Shown piece by piece: positions 40,881 through 53,349 of a stretch of 64,000 nt of DNA. The notes beneath the pieces are model-generated. The model had not been told where the DNA came from, searched no databases, and saw only the letters and a list, made by a program, of their open reading frames with translations. The position numbers and the translations under genes are program-made. The DNA comes from Xestospongia bergquistia (lineage: Eukaryota; Porifera; Demospongiae; Haplosclerida; Petrosiidae), in NCBI GenBank assembly GCA_963965975.1, contig OZ014414.1:8303230-8367229 (forward strand), given 5' to 3'. Each line of letters starts with the position of its first letter. The first letter of the stretch is position 1.

Positions 40881-42083
40881 GTGAGGCTAACGCTAACTTC
40901 CACAGTGATGACGAGTGGCCATTACCTATCGCGAAGGCATATTATAGGACTACAAATAGCATTAGCACTAACACTAGTGTACTTCTTTGTTGGTCTTTCC
41001 AAACCTACCAAAATGACAACAATCATGATGCCAACTTCAAGCTCAATTGAACAGACATTCTTCACTTCTACAGTTCAACCCAATACATCAACTGTGAAAA
41101 AAAGAGTGATCTTGTTTTGGACGGATTGGTTTGGATATGATTTCATGTCATCACTTAAAGTGCCCAGTGGTAATGTGGAATGTGGTCCCAAAAAACACAT
41201 TTGTTACACAACTAAGGACAGAAAATATTTTTCCAATAGCAGTGCTGTGATATTTCATCTTCAAAGTCATAATTTAATGTCCAATCGACCTTATCTCTTA
41301 TCATTAAAACGACCACCTGAACAACGTTGGATTTTCTACACCAGGGAGGCACCACCACTAAATCCAGGACAAGCTACAATGCGACAGTGGAACTCTTTAT
41401 TTAATTGGACAATGACATACAAATTGGACTCAGACATTAGATTTACTACGGGTGCTGAAATAATACCAAATCAGAAATATCAAGGTGGTTTTGATCCAAA
41501 CAAGAACTATCTTGAAGGTAGGAAAAAAATGGCAATTGCTTTAATAAGCAAGTGTCATCAACATCGTTTGACTGTAGTGAAAAAGCTGAAAGAGCACATA
41601 GATATTGACATCTATGGAAAATGTGGTAAGCGTTGTAAACCATATGATAGTTGTTATTCATTGATACCACAATACAAATTTTACTTGGCTTTTGAAAATG
41701 CAGTCTGTCGCGATTATATTACAGAAAAGACACTAATAAATGCATTTGAAAAAGGAACAGTCCCAGTTATTATATCTGGAGCAAATTTGTCTAATCCTGT
41801 TTTAATTCCTCCTAAATCATATGTCAATGCTCGTGATTTCAAAACAATCAAAGATCTTGCGAATTACTTAAAAAAAATTGGAAGTCAACCAAAGCTTTAT
41901 AATGAATTCTTCAAATGGAGAGATCATTGGAGCCTATACCCTATAGGGAGAAACCCAAAGGACTTTCCATGTCATGTGTGTGAGAAACTCTATGAACCAA
42001 ATCAACAAGTAAAGGTTTACAATGACATTGCTAGTTGGCATGGTCTTAAGGAAAACTGCGAATCATATCCAGTTTGGAAATAA
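40881..42083 (+). CDS. Alpha-1,3-fucosyltransferase (GT10), Golgi type II
   Basis: A single-exon gene of 400 residues. After a short cytoplasmic end comes one signal-anchor helix (about residues 21-39, IIGLQIALALTLVYFFVGL), a Ser/Thr-rich stem and the catalytic domain. RWIFYTREAPP (about 149-159) is the acceptor-side motif, and FYLAFENAVCRDYITEK with NAFEKGTVPVIISG (about 265-300) is the donor-binding alpha-1,3-fucosyltransferase signature. The family transfers fucose from GDP-fucose to N-acetylglucosamine on glycans in the Golgi. Conserved Cys residues near the C-terminus (CHVCEKLY, ENCESYP) fit the family's disulfides. Another in-frame ATG at codon 10 could be the start. Two truncated copies lie upstream. 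Acceptor specificity cannot be read from sequence. Confidence 0.5.
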   Translation: MRLTLTSTVMTSGHYLSRRHIIGLQIALALTLVYFFVGLSKPTKMTTIMMPTSSSIEQTFFTSTVQPNTSTVKKRVILFWTDWFGYDFMSSLKVPSGNVECGPKKHICYTTKDRKYFSNSSAVIFHLQSHNLMSNRPYLLSLKRPPEQRWIFYTREAPPLNPGQATMRQWNSLFNWTMTYKLDSDIRFTTGAEIIPNQKYQGGFDPNKNYLEGRKKMAIALISKCHQHRLTVVKKLKEHIDIDIYGKCGKRCKPYDSCYSLIPQYKFYLAFENAVCRDYITEKTLINAFEKGTVPVIISGANLSNPVLIPPKSYVNARDFKTIKDLANYLKKIGSQPKLYNEFFKWRDHWSLYPIGRNPKDFPCHVCEKLYEPNQQVKVYNDIASWHGLKENCESYPVWK

Positions 42084-42662
42084 GAAGTGATTACAACATA
42101 TATACATGAAAAAACATAATAGGCATATATTACCTATAAAATTATAGGTAATAATTACACTTGTATATTTTAGCATGTGGTGTATGTTATGTTGCATCCA
42201 TGTGCTAATAAATGTACAAATTTAATGGAATGCAATTACTGCATTCTGCATCAATTAATACTATCTAGAGATACAGGCTATTACTTTACATAATAACAAG
42301 AACCTTTCTTTAAGAAAACAATGCATAATACTTATTGTGAAAAATTCTCAGAATTCATGAGACATGTTTCTCTCACCAAAAACGTGGTAACAATTACAAA
42401 TTCAATTTATGGCAAGAACTCTTTTGTGTTGCCAGACCTACATATACTGATAATACCATGATTGAATATTATAAAGCTCGTTAAACAGTGTCCCAACAAT
42501 ATATAGTAATTCCAATATACTGCTGATTGCCTTGCCACACAGAAAAAAGTAAAAACTGTTTAGAAACCTAGAGAATCTCAGTGAGTTTATATTGTATTTA
42601 ACAAATAAAGATTTAAATTAATAATACTTCACAAAAATTAAGTGTATTTATTATTAATTCTT
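42084..42662 (+). other. Convergent 3' region of fucosyltransferase and PSMG1
   Basis: The 3' untranslated region of the fucosyltransferase, with a polyadenylation signal aataaa at 42207-42212 and another at about 42604. The minus-strand PSMG1 gene ends at 42663. No other gene seen. Confidence 0.5.
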
Positions 42663-45077
42663 TTAAGTATACAAAGATGAAAGATCACTTCGTGGCTTGG
42701 GAAGATCACTGGTAGCCATAGTTTTGTCAGCTTCTGCAAGAGACTAAATACACAATGTGAGATTAATTGAAGTGTTCAACACAAAATAACAATAATATAT
42801 AATTGTAAAAATCATTATAAGACTATTTTGATAACACAATTGTTATTAAAGGATTGACTTTTTGTGAAGTCTGAAAACAGGAGAGTTGGTATAAACTATG
42901 GGTTTGCTAGATGTTTTCTCAAGTTACAGAACTCATGAGATAATCTAAGAGTTTTGAGGGTGAAGAACCTACATTAAGTAATTGGTGATATATATATTAT
43001 ATTACGTATTATTACTTTTATAGCAATAGAACAAATGATGTGAAATACACTTTAAAAAGTACTGTGTCATTTCAATCAAGGTAGTAGTTACCATAGTTAC
43101 ATCAACACAATGTAACACCAATACTGACAAAGTTTATTGCCCAATAATTAATGACACATAAACAAGATACTGGTAGTTCACTTGCTCATGGCTTCAGTTA
43201 TTGAGCAAGTTTTTGGCTTCTATTTGGTATTTGGTTTATACATATTGAATTAGACTACTTTTAATTGCCTTGTGGTATTGCAGTACTGGACTTACATCAT
43301 ATTAATGAAACCAAAGACTTGATTGAAAGACATAGTATTTTATTGAACCAATGCATCTATAAAATTATATTTGTATACAACTTCCATTTATCAAGCACTA
43401 GTTTAACATTTTCTGAGCTAGTTAATTCAATAGTTCTTGGCAATTAGTACTATAATACATTGTGTACATTAATCATGTACTCTAGCTTGTATTAGTTATA
43501 CTTGGTCAGGGCTTACATGTAAAGGGAGACATTGAGAAAAGACAGGAAGACGTAGTAGTGGTCTAAATCCTTTTATCTGTTCCTTTGTGGTCAGTATCGA
43601 TAAGGAGGTGTATAGAGTTACTAGAGAACCTGGTATGGCTAACAACTGACACCGAGTTAATACTAAATAGAGAAAGAGATGAATAAGTTCAATGTCCGTC
43701 TCTCCCATACAACTAGACTCTATTTAGTTTGACTTTGCAGGTTTATTTTTAACTATAGTTTTGCTTGCTTGCTACAATGATAATAACATTATTGCATATT
43801 GTTGCTATGGTAATGCTGTTATGGTAAATGTTGCAATGGTTACATACATTGTTTCCATGGCAATTTTTACTCTAATGAATAGACTTAATGTCTGTCTGTT
43901 TGATTTTGGAAATTGATTTTTTACTATAATTTTCCTATTTGCTAAGTGTTATTTTTGACACTTCTCTATATACTACTGTCCACAAAGTCAAAACAAAAAG
44001 AAAGGATAATAGTCCATCCATCTAGTCATCCATTCATTTAATAACATCTATGATTTATCCATCCATGTGATGGCCAATCCAATGTCCTATGTCATCAATC
44101 CATAAATATATATGTCCATCCATTTATCCATAACACATACTAGCAGCAGGTTCTCCGGAAACAGTATTAGGTGGTCTTAAAAATGGAGCAAGAGGTTTTT
44201 CAGACCATGCCCTTGTCTGTAAACTCGCTAAAAACTGACCATCTTTAGACTCATCATCGTTATTGGTATTATAATAGTCATGAATGGAACATGAATGAAA
44301 GATAACTACCTTTTTGGGTTGGGTGTGGCTTAACAACTACAAAAATAGAGATGAAATCCTCAATCTGAAATCATTCATGTCATTACTACTTATTAATTAG
44401 AATAATATAAAGTTACCAAGAAGGTACATTTGTTTTCATCATAGAGACACCATACCTTTTAACACTTAGACAAGTAAATCAATAAATGGAGATTCCACTT
44501 ATGTCATAAGTACTGATCTATAACGTGGACATATTAATTAATAACTTAATATAATTTTCATCAGGACACTTGTAATAGTCAGTGATCCTATGTCACAAGT
44601 GGAAACCAACATTTACTAACAAGGTCACAATCATTGCCTCTACTGTTATCTTACTTTTCGGCTCAATTCATTGCAGAAATCTTCCTTCAAGTTGTCCGTC
44701 ATTACACAGACGCTTACATCAGACTGACCAGCTGTCTCATATAACTCTGCCAGCTTTACTTGTTCTTCATCTATGTCACCCATGTCCCGCTCCTTGTTGC
44801 CATAGAAACAACGACCTTTTAAAGTTTTAACTGGTTGTCGACAAGTTATAACAGAAACTGGATCTAAGGGATTTAACATCACGTGACTTTTCAAGAAAGC
44901 TCCGGCTATTTTTGATGTTGAAATAATTAATAAATTTGTTATACATTGTGGATTTCCAGAGATGGAAATGAACTCTTGATTACTATCTTGTTCTTCCTCA
45001 TCTGAATCATAGAAGCAGTGCCTTTGTGGAATAGAGTAAGGATCGAGAGACAGACCAAACTGTAGATCATTAGCCAT
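42663..45077 (-). CDS. PSMG1: Proteasome assembly chaperone 1 (PAC1)
   Basis: Minus-strand exons in order: 45077-44655, 44309-44141, 43662-43517 and 42743-42663, with phases agreeing, for 272 residues; human PSMG1 is about 288. Matching segments are a Cys-containing strand (VVIFHSCSIHDYYN), the proline-rich PPNTVSGEPAA stretch leading into ILTRCQLLAIPGSLVTLYTS, and a C-terminus ending Leu-Tyr-Thr like the family's Ile-Tyr-Thr. PAC1 pairs with PAC2 and helps assemble the 20S proteasome alpha ring. The C-terminal tail of PAC chaperones docks in alpha-ring pockets, so the conserved ending is meaningful. The gene is head to head with TRABD. The 5' end is rather divergent, and I rely on the middle and the end for the call. 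Confidence 0.5.
43081..43864. promoter_or_regulatory. X-box-like motif cluster in PSMG1 introns
   Basis: gttaccatagttac (43087-43100), gttgctatggtaat (43801-43814), gttgcaatggttac (43830-43843) and gtttccatggcaat (43851-43864) each resemble the RFX X-box GTTRCCATRGNAAC. A close match also lies at 44795-44808 inside exon 1. The motifs are seen; binding is inference. Confidence 0.5.
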
Positions 45078-45753
45078 CCTTAATTACACGTGTGAGTAAA
45101 ACCATACAAATCAATAGAGTAATTAAATTAATAATTAACCCTTTGTTTACCACTTCAGGTTGTTTATTTTTTTGGTAAGAAAACACTGGTTGTTGTCACT
45201 AATCGTTATCATTTGCTCTAGAATTGCGTAAGTCCATATATTAGCGTTATAATTACACGTAACTACTTAACTAAAATAGTACTATCGCTCCTTTAGTTTA
45301 TGTAACTGTGTAGACATTTTTAGCAGATTTAAAAGTTTTAAATATAATATTGTTCACAGTTTAGACTATTTTAAGTATATCTCATACAGTGTAATATGTA
45401 CCTTGATGTATCTTGGTAGTTTCTAGAGTGTCAGTAATAGAATGCTGTATTTTAATACTAATCTAATAACTACACCCCAGACTCTAAACCTAAATGTATT
45501 AATTTGTGGCATTCCATTACTACCACTCTAGACACTTCCATGTCGTTAATTGACCTATCCCCAGATCTACACTCCTAAAAACTATAGGTTAGTGGATAGT
45601 CTCATATAGCCCTCTACAGGAGAGCAGTGGCTATGAGGGAGTCTAGTTGATAGAGGTGCTGTGTACTTTACAGGGTGGTAACATCATTCTAAGGCCCAAG
45701 ACATAAGTTATTTTTATTGATTTAGGGATTGTGTGAATGTTCCTGGTCTCGTA
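45078..45753. promoter_or_regulatory. Bidirectional region between PSMG1 and TRABD
   Basis: 676 bases between the two divergent start codons. The TRABD start exon may have an upstream partner, since a good acceptor (gatttag) lies at 45725. A+T-rich with no CpG island and no clear TATA. Confidence 0.5.
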
Positions 45754-47285
45754 ATGTCATCTTTAACTCTTCCTGAGACTGTTACCGTGTTGGACTGTCC
45801 CAATGGATCTAAAGTATACATTGTAGGCACCGCCCATTTCAGTAAAGAAAGTATTGAAGATGTCCGAACCACAATACAGAAGGTCATATTAATAAGAACT
45901 CACAGTACATGTATATTGTACATGTACATACGAGATAGAAAAGCACTATCTATTGTTTTAACTATTGGTAGTGATACTCGACATATTTGTTTGGATTGCA
46001 ATGAACAAGCCTTAGAAATAGTACCAGACCCTTTATAGGAAAGGGTGTAGACATCTTGCTATATATTATAAGAAAGGGTGTAGCCAAAGTAGATACTGGC
46101 TAATAATATAGCCCCTGTCTTTCAAAATTAACCCCTTAGTAGCTATCAATAGTAAACCACAAAAATCCTAAACAACTGACCAATCCAAATCATTTTGTCT
46201 ATAGTTTTGGGCGGTATATGAGGGTGTGGTTATCCAGACTAAATATAAACTTGTTATATTACAATTTTTTACCTCTAGTGCATGATAATCACATGACTGT
46301 CACAATCTACGATGACCTCTATTGTTTTAGGTTAAACCTCAAACTGTCTTATTAGAGTTATGTGAAGAACGGCAAATGATATTAAAAATGTCCGAGGAGC
46401 AAATATTGGAACAAGCACGTACCCTGACATGGGAAAAAGTTCGAGAGTACATGGAAAAGGAGGGAGCAATAGCAGGATTAACACATGCTGTCTTTATCAA
46501 AATATCTGCTAATTTAATGAACAAATTGGGTGTTGTACCTGGAGGAGAATTCCGTGCCGGATATGAAGAGGGACGAAGAATACGAAGTGTGATTGTTTTA
46601 GGAGATCGAAGAATTAGATTAACATTTAAACGAGCTCTCAATTCTTTGCCATTGTGGCAACAATTAAAGTTTTTCCGATTATTGACCTCATCTGTTCTAT
46701 TTGATCCAGATATAACTCTTGAAGATGTAGAGAAAATGAAGAACATTGATATGGTACAAATGTTGACAGGTAAGAATGGATGGATGGATGAATGTATTAT
46801 GAATTGCTAGATCAATGAATGGACAAATGAGAGAGTAGATGAATGGATGGATGAATAAATAAAAGAATAGAAGGACAAAATGGATAAATAGAGGAGATAA
46901 AATATTTTCTTTTATTATAATAGGGGAATTAGCTTCAGAGTTGCCTGCCCTATCACATGTCTTTGTTGACGAGAGAGACAGGTTTTTAACCCATTCACTA
47001 ATGGTAGCAGCAAATACCATCAATGGACCTAATGGACCTCCAATAAAAGTGGTTGGCATAGTTGGAATGGGTCATGTGATTGGAATTAAGAAATTATGGT
47101 TGACTGAGGAATCGCGAGACATCACTAGTTTATTAACTATTCCAACACCTCACTGGAGCTGTCGAGTGTTCTGGGGATACTTCCAATGGACAATGCAGAC
47201 TTTGTTTACATTAGGACTGTACTGGATGGGTAGGACATGTGTTAAGTTTATCTATCGGAGATCACCTGTACAATATACAATTTAA
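45754..47285 (+). CDS. TRABD: TraB domain-containing protein
   Basis: Exons 45754-45882, 46331-46769 and 46924-47285, phases consistent, 309 residues from the first in-frame ATG. An upstream non-coding or coding exon splicing at 45726 is possible and would lengthen the N-terminus. Signature parts are VYIVGTAHFSKES near the start, QTVLLELCEER, the GGEFRAGYEE segment, LGDRRIRLTFKRA, and VVGIVGMGHVIGIKKLW near the end; these are the conserved GTAHxS, E-x-C and GxGH blocks of the TraB family. A hydrophobic stretch (about 47166-47225) may anchor it to a membrane. TRABD proteins are linked to mitochondria and are related to the Tiki proteases, but their activity is not settled. All the conserved blocks are intact. 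Confidence 0.5.
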
Positions 47286-47648
47286 CACTCTCAAAATAAT
47301 AGTGTAGATAACTTATTTATTGCAGTACAAGTATTATTTATTGTATCATAAAATCTATTAATTATAATTATATAATTAATTAATTATATAATAAGATGTT
47401 CAGCTGATCATTACCTGAATTAAAGTTTGCATTATCAGAAATTATAGATTAATGCTGTTATTTCAATGAATATTGTTAGTTTAAGATAATTTTTTAATAA
47501 TGCTTTGAGTGTAATAATAATTATAGGAGACAGATCATGAAGTAAGTGATGATCACACAACACTATTAACTATATATATATATATGTATGTATGTATGTA
47601 CAAAATTATATTTATTAAGATTCAGCCTTGTCAAACGAAGTCCCTAAC
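47286..47648. other. Convergent intergenic region
   Basis: A+T-rich spacer between the stops of TRABD and the ROCO gene, with TA and TATG repeats at about 47571-47600. No gene seen. Confidence 0.5.
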
Positions 47649-50600
47649 TTAAGAGGCAGTACTGACAAGTTCATGAAGTTTAAAAAAAGAAATATTGTCT
47701 AGATGTTGATGTAGTTCTTTGTAAGTTACTCCTTTACCAAATACATGTTGATAAGCTTCATTAAGTTTTTCTGACAATGACCGAGTTGAGTCATTTTTGA
47801 AAGACTCAATAACAGCTGTATTAATTCCAATTCCTGCAAGAAGGAGACAAAGTTTTTCTAACTGAAGTGCTAATCCAATACTTTCAAAGAAATCAAAGTT
47901 GATTGTTTCATTAGGATGAGGAGGGTACAAGAGAGTTCTTCTTAGCTCATCATCCATGTAGAAGTAAGGTTCAAAAGAGAGAAGGTTCTCTACTGATGAG
48001 AGTGGCTGTGCTGAGTGGATAGGTTGTACTTGTGATTGGTTAATAATTGCTTGCTTAATTTTCTCTGTGCTATATTGCAGATCAACACTTCGAAGAAGCA
48101 ACTGACATTTTGGAGGTTTAACAACAGGGTAGTATTGAGCATTGTCACCAGAAATGGGGATAAGAGCTTCAACTGGTGATACGTTTCTCTTCATATTGGG
48201 ATCAATGAACTCAATAATCTTAGTTATTTTGGAAATCAAATGATTTCTTTTTACCATACACATAATTTTACCCTTGTCTGACGTATCACATGACTTCATG
48301 CTAACTAAGATGGTTTGATTTGAATGGATATGAACAACTAACTCGAGTCCAACTAAAGGAAAGCTTGTCATAAGGGTACGTCTAGCCCTATTACATTGCT
48401 CGCCTTCGCTGACTTCAGGATCTTGAGAAAGATCAAGAAGAAAGTGATGTATGAAATGAGGCATGAAATAGTGATAACGCTCTACACTAAATGACCATGC
48501 AAACATCATTTGATGATTGGGAGGAAATTCTGATGCTTCAGGTAAGAGATGTGGGAAGAAAAAGTGATCCTCTTTTACCTCATGAAAAGGAGAAACAGGA
48601 ACTCTACGGTCATGTACTCCAATACAATATCGATAATGAATCATAAGTTGAAGAATAAGATCTGGGTCAACTCGTTTACTTATGGGTAGGTTACGAAAGA
48701 GACCATCAATCTCATATCTACTTAAGATACCATCACTTCCATGATGTTGAGTGTCAAAGAGCACCTCTTCCACTATTAGGAGCAAAGGGTGACTATTAAA
48801 TATGATCCAACTTCTTTCCTTTTCATGTTTGTCTTTTAAAACAACGAGAAGGTTGAGTTCAGATAGTGGATGACATAGTTCTAGCACCTCATCTACGCTA
48901 TTGTTGAACATTTTGCAGTGTAGATGGTCTGAGCAGAGTTCAGCTAAAAGGTCAATCACTTGTACTGCACCTTTGTTTTTTGGTTGGCATAACTGTTTGA
49001 AAAAAGCATACAACAAATAGCACTTTGTTGGCAGCTGGGGACGGTGAATTCTAAGGCGTTGAAATACAGAGGAAAGATATTGTCGTAGTATGACATTTGA
49101 GAGGGAACTGTTACGACAATCCATCAATACCTTAGCTATAATATTAAATTGATCTGTGTCAATGTGACTACGTGCTATAGGGTATGCATAGTGATAAAAT
49201 CGTTCCACATGTCCTAGGCGACCAAACTTGGTTTTGTAAAGGTTGCTACCCACTATAATGACATTAGGACGAGGTGTAGTTTGACCTCTTGCTCTTTCAT
49301 GATGATATCGTATAAAGCTAAGCCAATATACAATCTGCTTTGCTATCTCATCAATCTCATTATACAAATTGACCACCACAATAAACACAGCATCATGCAG
49401 ATCCAGGATAGCCTCGTGTACAAATTCACGATGACTTGATAAATCATAAAAGACAACATTTCCAAACCAAGCACTGTCAAAGACAGTAGGTATGATACCA
49501 GCTTTGTGATCATCTACATTTTGAACCTGAAAAAAGAAATGCCACAGATGATTTTTAACTCCTTGAATTTGCAGAGATTTGATCAATGTGCTTTTCCCAA
49601 CACCTGAATCACCAACTACCACAACTGGAATGGTGTGTTCTAAAGCTGTAGTGGGAACATTCAGCTTAGGGAAAAGCTGTGGAAAGGTTGGGTAGAGAAT
49701 CAAGGGGTTACCTTTTGAATGGTTTAGTATTAACTTGGCCATTTCAATACTTCGTTCTGCATTATTATTGAGATTACTAAGAGCAAGAGGAAGTAGATTG
49801 GTATAATTTGGAGGGATAATCACTGAAGTAGGATATGTGAGAATAGTTTTAAAGATATCAAGATTTTCAGCATCAACCGCCAACTCTAATGGTGTCATAT
49901 CATTAGCATCAGATACCCATATGAGTTTCTTCATTGAACAACGATCAATAGCAGACAAGATAACTTTAACTATCTCTAACTGGTTACATTTGACAGCAAA
50001 ATGTAATAAAGAAGTATTCTGCTTGTCAGTTTGTTGTAATGTGGTCTGAAGACTGTCTTCTGGTAGATCAAGTGAAATATGAACTTGATCAACATTTCCA
50101 TTATAAGTGGCCTTCCAAATTGTGTCAAATAATGAAGATGAAGTGGTAATTGATATATTGCTTTCTGAAGAACTGAACTAAAAAATAAAAAGTTTATATA
50201 TATTGGATGTGATTTGAGTTTGACTTACTTCTCCAATAATGATATCAGGTCCCAGTTTTAATGCAAGTATTCCAATATCATCCATCAGGCTCTTTCTTTC
50301 CATGGCTTTTCGACTCAGGTGTTCTACAACTGATATTGCAGTGTACCATGTTAACTGAAAAGTACTCAAGTTCGCTTCAGCTAATGTTAGTACGTAATCC
50401 TCACATTCAAAAATTGTAGAAATATCATCATGTAGTTGTTTCAGTGTTTTCCCTTTGTAGTTGACATCAAATTCCATCATGATGGTTGCAGGATCAACCC
50501 TCCTCAAAACTTCTCTTCCCTCATCTCTACATTCTTTTTGCTGTTTTTCCATTACCTCCATCAGCTGTCCAACTGTTGTTTGCTGATTAAACTCTTTAAC

Positions 50601-51792
50601 TTCTTCAATATATTCTTGAAGCTCTGCTTTAACATCAGATCTACCAAATTGTTCAACCAAATAGACCAATAGACTATACTGGTTAAACGAGATAAATGGA
50701 CTGGTCAGTGCAAAAATTTCATCAAATGTAGTCGCATTTCGTAATTCAGGAATGAAATCATCATTTGTAAGTGTGCAAAGATAGTTAGCTACATCAGTGA
50801 CTTTGACATTGAATAAATTTTGCTTAAGATTACTGAAGAGTTCGTCAAATTTTTCAACAAGTTCTTTCTGTTTTTCTTCAGTAACTTTATATTGTTCTAT
50901 ATCAAAGAGGATAAAGCATTCAATAGCAGAACACATGTTACATATATGGTATAAAAATTAAATAATAACACTGAATTTAAAGTATATTAACTAGTTGCTA
51001 CAAGGAAATAATATCACATGACTTAAAATAAATTGATATTCATAATCAAAGTAGAGCAATGCATGAATAACATTACTATATACAAACTTTTCATTCATAT
51101 ACTATATTGAAAGTTCCTATTATGATAACAGCCAGTCATAGTATCATCATTTACATAATGGGATACCTATTTTAACAGAGCATAGACTTTAAATTTATCA
51201 AAACAATACATAAGTACTAAACCTAATTGATTATAATATTGTTTGCTAACTTAAAGAGTACATGTATACAGTACTATACATTCCCTATGAGATGTAGCAT
51301 ACTATTGGGTAGCAAATATAATAACATTTACTCCCATTTGCATTGTTTCATTTCAAACAAGTTTTGGCTGCCATGGTTTCATCAATATAACATGCAACCT
51401 AATATCGATTAAGTCATCCACAAATTTTACCAAGACTAGTACACACATAATCTAAAAAAGTAATTTTGTGTAGTATATTGTTGGTAGTAATTGAAGCCAT
51501 CAGCAAGAGATGGATAACATTTCAATGGAGCATATGCATACCAGCAAGCTTTCTAGTAGCATTACATATTTGACTGTATTGACACATATAATGCAAACTA
51601 TGTTATCACACAGCACTAGCTGAGATATAAGTAATTTAAAACCAACACACTTCTTTATGTCTAAACACTGATCAAATTATAGGCCTAAGTTAATGTATAA
51701 TCCACTGTTTCAATTCATATTAACAATAGTGTATTGTTTTCATCATCAATAGGTTTGATATTATTTTCTCATTTATATATAGACTTACCCAT
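47649..51792 (-). CDS. Ankyrin-ROC-COR protein 1
   Basis: Minus-strand model: 51792-51789 (ATG plus one base), 50896-50229 and 50177-47649; about 1,066 residues. The second exon encodes a helical region and an unnamed domain ending LTWYTAISVVEHL and DIGILALKLGPDIIIGE. The third exon has ankyrin-type repeats (NTSLLHFAVKCNQLEIVKVIL), then a Ras-like ROC GTPase with P-loop VGDSGVGKS, a DLSSHREF segment where DxxG is expected, VIIVGSNLYKTK where NKxD is expected, and a COR-like C-terminal part (FFFPHLLPE). ROCO proteins such as LRRK2 and DAPK1 are large signalling GTPases. No kinase domain is present. The first exon is uncertain; the only evidence is ATGG before GTAAGT with matching phase. It is a close paralogue of the 54633-60793 gene but lacks its death-fold exons. 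Confidence 0.5.
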
Positions 51793-52379
51793 TATTTCTC
51801 TCTTCCTTGTAGTCAGAGCTCTTCCAATTAAAAGGAAAGGAATCTTTGTTGTATCAAACAAGACTATATCAAAGACTAACTTCAATCTACTCAGTCAACG
51901 ATAGCAAAGCTGATACTATACTATCCATGGAAATCAAAACCTCCTGGGGGCCAAGGTCTGGCCTCAACTATGAATATTATATTGTGGGCGTGTAGTTATA
52001 TTATAGGTTAGTGGGTACTCTAGAGTAGTGATATCACTACCAATATTTACGCTGATAACTTTTGTAGTTTGAGTATGAAAACCCCTTTAACCCAAATTCA
52101 GATGCATAGTTTGACGTTGGCCAACGTGATTATGATAGGCATTAATTTAGGTGTAAAGACCCAAAAGGGCATAAAGATCTAATCAATATATGTAATGAAA
52201 ATATGATATTAGTCTATAACTAGATCATTCTCTGTTATTAACTTTAAAGATTAAAAGTTCCAATATATACAGTTGTATAGTTATTAATAACACAATCACA
52301 TACACACACTAATGATATCAATTACAAGAGATCTTTAAGTTTAACAAAAGGAGGTTAAATTGCAAAAGTATACCACACA
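51793..52379. other. Upstream of ROCO gene 1
   Basis: Likely promoter and 5' untranslated region in the first 200 bases. The minus strand is also open for about 40 codons before the ATG, so a coding extension cannot be excluded. No gene is seen beyond it. Confidence 0.5.
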
Positions 52380-52500
52380 GCTCTAGTACTTCTACATTTT
52401 TGCTAAACATTTTACAGTGCAAATTGTCTGAGTGTAGTTCATCTAAAATGTCACCCACTCTCAATGCATTTTCATTAAAAGAATTAAACTTGCTACTTAA
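52380..52500 (-). pseudogene. ROCO gene fragment (COR region)
   Basis: About 120 bases match 55840-55955 of ROCO gene 2, in the region before the COR-like part, with small deletions. No flanking exons are kept. Confidence 0.5.
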
Positions 52501-52689
52501 AAGATTGTTCTTTTTTGTTGTTCCTATAAAATAAATAATGACAAAAATTAATATAATTAGTAGTGTTGTTATAGTTTGCTTAAGCAGGACTAGTTTTATT
52601 CTTGACCTCTAAAAATATAGTTTAATTTTAGTTATTTAAATAGCTCACAAATGCTAACTAGCGTTAATGATATTCATAGGCTAAGACAG

Positions 52690-53050
52690 CGCGCCCCACA
52701 AGAGCATGAAGACAAAATCTTCAGTACATATAAAAGGAAATGAAAACCAACTTGGATAGGTTGTGTTGTGGGCCAGCGTTCTGCAATGCATCAGACCTCT
52801 GAGATGGTTACCAGCATACTCTACGGAGTATCCGAAAGGCCGACTAGGATAGGGCTGGTAGTCTCCCTTTAAACGAGAAGAGGCTGGTGTTTTAAGTTAG
52901 GGCGATGCTCCAGCCAGGATTACCTCGCGAAGACGAGGGTTACCAAGCCAGGTGGCGGTCCCAGCTAGCAATAGCAGGGAATCCTGGAGCCTAAGTGGAA
53001 GCCTGAGTGGGTGAGCGAGTAGGAATCGTTTGGGCAACACAACATGTTTT
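52690..53050. repeat. GC-rich island ending in poly-T
   Basis: About 350 bases are far richer in G+C than anything else in the window, followed by a T run at 53047. It contains a strong hairpin (cctcgcgaagacgagg, about 52923-52938). It looks like a dispersed repeat or retroposed sequence, but I recognise no known family and see no long frame. Confidence 0.5.
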
Positions 53051-53349
53051 TTTTATTTTTAATAAATGTTGACTTTATTTAAACTACCAGAAATGTCAGT
53101 CAATCCAAAGTTAATGTTAAGTTTTAGTTGTTAAAAGTCAAAAGTAAAGGACATATTGGAAGTTCCTTTAATGTCAGTTCAATATAACACTAACTATATC
53201 ATAGATATTTGGTGACAACATCCATGATGTCTCACTGACTGAAGATCTTCTCCTTGTGCTATCATCACAACATTGTCAATATTATAGTTTTCAATGGATA
53301 TTGGACAATGTTAGTGTATTAGACACGATAACCTATATTCTCTCTCTCT

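Noticed and set aside
46697..47059. Minus-strand frame over the TRABD intron
   Set aside because: Lies antisense to confirmed coding exons and has repeat-derived composition.
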